A stretch of DNA of 64,000 nt from Pseudomonas sp. DG56-2. Its GTDB lineage: Bacteria > Pseudomonadota > Gammaproteobacteria > Pseudomonadales > Pseudomonadaceae. Where the stretch lies: NCBI RefSeq assembly GCF_004803755.1, contig NZ_CP032311.1, positions 3,984,501-4,048,500 of the forward strand, written 5' to 3'. Each line of letters begins with the position of its first letter. The first letter of the stretch is position 1. The notes under the pieces were generated by a model. That model was not told the DNA's origin and did no database searches. It worked only from the letters and a program-made list of their open reading frames with translations. A program made the position numbers and the translations under genes. Shown here one piece after another: positions 62,221 through 64,000 of the stretch.

Positions 62221-62856
62221 ATGAACGAGGTCACCGCTAGACTGTTCAGAGTTGCAGGCACGATATTTATCACCCCACCCAACCCGAACGCGACAAACCT
62301 GCGGGACATGCTTGACTGTGTCCTACTCGCACAACTCTACGCCAACAAGCAGTACGACCCCTTCGACACCCCTGAACTTTGGCGAAAAATCGCTAACAAA
62401 ACCATTAATCAGCTGGGCTGGATCGTCACTGGATCTGAGAGCACCACAGAGGTTGCCAAAGCGCCTTTCTCCCTCAACTCGGTCGCCTCCGCGACCCTGG
62501 ACAAACCGGATGGCATACAACTGGAGGCAGCGCTTATGCAGCTATCACAAGCATGCAAAGACTCCCTTAAGCCTTACTGCCTGAGGAAACGCCCGCACAT
62601 GACGGAAGCTCGAATAAGCGTTGCCGTAGCGCTTGCGACCAATCAGCTACTACTCAACACCGTGAGCTTCGATGACGATGATGTCTTTACAGGCGACTGG
62701 CTTAACCAAAAACACAGCGCATCACCCCATCAATCGGCGTACATTCGAGTAAACAGCAGCACCTTGACCCTTGTAGCTGACTACTCATCGATACGCAACG
62801 AGGTCATCACCAAACTGGGAAGCCACCGCACACAGGAGATCGAACGGATCGACTAA
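62221..62856 (+). CDS. Protein of unknown function, second gene of a two-gene cassette
   Basis: 211 residues, not recognised, no signal peptide. WRKIANKTINQLGWI at 54-68 matches the spacing of W..., T and GWI in the preceding protein (residues 89-103). A helical middle (about 98-145, LEAALMQLSQACKDSL, ISVAVALATNQLLLN) is followed by strands and a final helix, YSSIRNEVITKLG, that again matches the end of its neighbour. ATG 62221 follows GAGGGGA. Likely co-transcribed with the first gene. It has no visible catalytic motif. Confidence 0.7.
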   Translation: MNEVTARLFRVAGTIFITPPNPNATNLRDMLDCVLLAQLYANKQYDPFDTPELWRKIANKTINQLGWIVTGSESTTEVAKAPFSLNSVASATLDKPDGIQLEAALMQLSQACKDSLKPYCLRKRPHMTEARISVAVALATNQLLLNTVSFDDDDVFTGDWLNQKHSASPHQSAYIRVNSSTLTLVADYSSIRNEVITKLGSHRTQEIERID

Positions 62857-62878
62857 ACGCCTTCGCCATAATCCCGCG

Positions 62879-62901
62879 CCTGGCCCCCAGATGGGGCCAG
62901 G
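62879..62901. terminator. Hairpin between the cassette and the START-domain gene
   Basis: Perfect 9-base stem CCTGGCCCC / GGGGCCAGG with a five-base loop, lying between two convergent genes. Neither side has a T run, so termination strength is unclear. Confidence 0.5.
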
Positions 62902-62912
62902 ACTACCTTGTT

Positions 62913-63518
62913 TCAGGGTCTTTCCGCTTTAGCCTTCAACGCTTTCAAGGTATTGAAAGGCGCATCCACGACGAATTTGTTCGCAACCATTGAAGGCACG
63001 CTACCACCTGGCTCAGTGTGAACCTGGTAGGTCACCTCGGTTCCGCCGTCTTTAGGTGTCAACTTCCAGAAGCCTTCGACTTTGGTTACACGTACGAAGC
63101 CCTTTTCTTCCGGCAGGTACTTGGGCACCCCTTCGAGCTTACGGGTCAAGCTGCCATCGGCGTCTTCGGTGGTGGTGACGTGCAAAATGGAATCACGCGG
63201 CGTAACCGGCCATGGGGTGTTGAACTGCGTGTAGGTCCAACTCTGGTCACCCTCGGCCTTGAGCAGCTTTTGCGACTTGCACTCGTGAATCCAGGCGCAA
63301 GCACCTACGACGTCTTCCTGCAGCGCTTTGATTTTTGCCAATGGCGCTTTGATCAGCGTCACGCCGCGATACGCCTTGTATTCGGAACCGGCAACTTCGC
63401 CCAGCGAGACCTTGATGCCGTCTTCGTCCTTGGCCACCTTCCAATCTTCGGCCTGAACCATAGGCGCGAGCATAGCGCTCAACCCGAAAATCACTGCAAT
63501 GCGCTTAAACGATCCCAT
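62913..63518 (-). CDS. START-domain lipid-binding-like secreted protein
   Basis: 201 residues: signal peptide (MGSFKRIAVIFGLSAMLAPMVQA), then a START-type fold, recognised from EDWKVAKDEDGIKVSLGEV, YKAYRGVTLIKAPLAKIKAL, FNTPWPVTPRDSILHVTTTE and the final helix VDAPFNTLKALKAKA. START domains bind lipids or other hydrophobic ligands; the ligand is unknown. ATG 63518; it follows the YkgJ gene by 32 bases. Confidence 0.88.
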   Translation of the reverse strand: MGSFKRIAVIFGLSAMLAPMVQAEDWKVAKDEDGIKVSLGEVAGSEYKAYRGVTLIKAPLAKIKALQEDVVGACAWIHECKSQKLLKAEGDQSWTYTQFNTPWPVTPRDSILHVTTTEDADGSLTRKLEGVPKYLPEEKGFVRVTKVEGFWKLTPKDGGTEVTYQVHTEPGGSVPSMVANKFVVDAPFNTLKALKAKAERP

Positions 63519-63550
63519 TGTGTTGTTCCTTATTGTCGAAGACCTGCGTT

Positions 63551-63805
63551 TCAAGCTGCCGTCACTTGCTCCAACCACCCAAGAATTCTTATCGCATCAT
63601 CGCGATCACTGCCGCAGACATCCACATCGGCCTTGAAACCGCCACATACCGCGGGGCGCTCAGGCTTGCCAAACAACCCACAAAGATTGATCACGGACAG
63701 ATGCAGACAGCGCTCCCCCGCCGGCTTGCCTTTGGGCATACCCGGAATCGGAGAGCTGATGGACGGTGCGATGCAGCAAGCGCCACATCCTTCACGACAG
63801 TTCAT
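63551..63805 (-). CDS. YkgJ family cysteine-cluster protein
   Basis: 84 residues. Cysteines in MNCREGCGACCIAPSIS, GERCLHLS, LCGLFGKPERPAVC make the zinc- or iron-cluster pattern of the YkgJ/UPF0153 family; function unknown. ATG 63805 has GAGGA upstream; a longer frame to 63886 is not family-like. Confidence 0.85.
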   Translation of the reverse strand: MNCREGCGACCIAPSISSPIPGMPKGKPAGERCLHLSVINLCGLFGKPERPAVCGGFKADVDVCGSDRDDAIRILGWLEQVTAA

Positions 63806-63933
63806 GAAAACAGAATCCTCGGTACAGCAAATGATGAATGAACCCGGATAGTACCCGCTTAAACGGTCGTTTGAAATTACTGGCAAGATGAAAAATCACG
63901 CCGTCACTCATGACCAACGAGTCAGTTCGGCAA

Positions 63934-64000
63934 CTACTGGCGGAACTCGAATTCGATCGCGGCGCCTTCGATATCCTGGCGGGCATCGTTACGCAACTGT
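63934..64000 (-). CDS. C-terminal end of a gene cut by the window edge
   Basis: The minus-strand frame reads QLRNDARQDIEGAAIEFEFR and Q, then TAG at 63934, with GC-rich third positions like its neighbours. It is probably the end of a gene that starts outside the window, upstream of the YkgJ gene. The product is not recognisable from 21 residues. A plus-strand frame from ATG 63910 (MTNESVRQLLAELEF) overlaps it and is the alternative. Confidence 0.35.
   Translation of the reverse strand, partial: QLRNDARQDIEGAAIEFEFRQ

Noticed and set aside
63910-64000. Plus-strand gene start at the right edge (MTNESVRQLL...)
   Set aside because: No ribosome site; the overlapping minus-strand frame has better codon pattern and a stop in the right place. 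Kept only as an alternative.

Overview
The window is a high-GC gammaproteobacterial chromosome segment whose gene content and order are those of Pseudomonas, most likely the fluorescens/putida side of the genus. Three blocks keep the order known from P. aeruginosa: ldcA-dnaQ-rnhA-methyltransferase-gloB-mltD-peptide ABC transporter-ppiD-hupB-lon-clpX-clpP-tig; gpsA-TonB receptor-binding protein-hybrid kinase-fabA-fabB; and htpG-...-brnQ-sucDC-lpd-sucBA-sdhBADC-gltA. No phage, insertion sequence, rRNA operon, integrase or CRISPR array was seen. Most of the window is core genome.

Layout. 1-5000: truncated lysine/arginine/ornithine decarboxylase, replication/repair genes (dnaQ, rnhA), a methyltransferase, glyoxalase II and the lytic transglycosylase MltD. 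5079-12481: a tightly packed five-gene YejABEF/Npp-type peptide ABC transporter with two tandem binding proteins. 12545-21012, minus strand: periplasmic folding (ppiD), nucleoid protein (hupB) and the cytosolic quality-control set lon, clpX, clpP, tig. 21287-23438: a small conserved protein, an Arg-His-Leu tRNA operon and folD. 23715-25356: ornithine cyclodeaminase and an Lrp-type regulator. 25371-30994, minus strand: AI-2E-type permease, a DUF4892 protein with a possible short coupled upstream ORF, two alpha/beta hydrolases, sixA, a DUF4389 protein and gpsA. 31166-38052: TonB receptor, periplasmic binding protein and hybrid histidine kinase in one overlapping operon, then fabA-fabB. 38120-38685: wreck of a chemoreceptor gene. 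38690-49089: a mixed set including an amidohydrolase, pirin, dienelactone hydrolase, htpG, two thioesterases, a small lipoprotein, a DUF599 protein and brnQ.

48205-61195 is the TCA block: sdhCDAB, sucAB, lpd, sucCD on the minus strand, with gltA divergent from sdhC across a region holding two good sigma-70 promoters. Together these genes cover citrate synthesis and the steps from 2-oxoglutarate to fumarate. 61432-62856 is a lower-GC two-gene cassette that I do not recognise; its two products look like distant relatives of each other, and it is the best candidate for undescribed biology here. The window ends with a START-domain protein, a YkgJ-type cysteine-cluster protein and a cut gene.

Start codons were chosen from ribosome binding sites, overlaps with the upstream gene and known family N-termini, and they often differ from the longest open frame. 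All functions are from sequence recognition by eye, without database searches.
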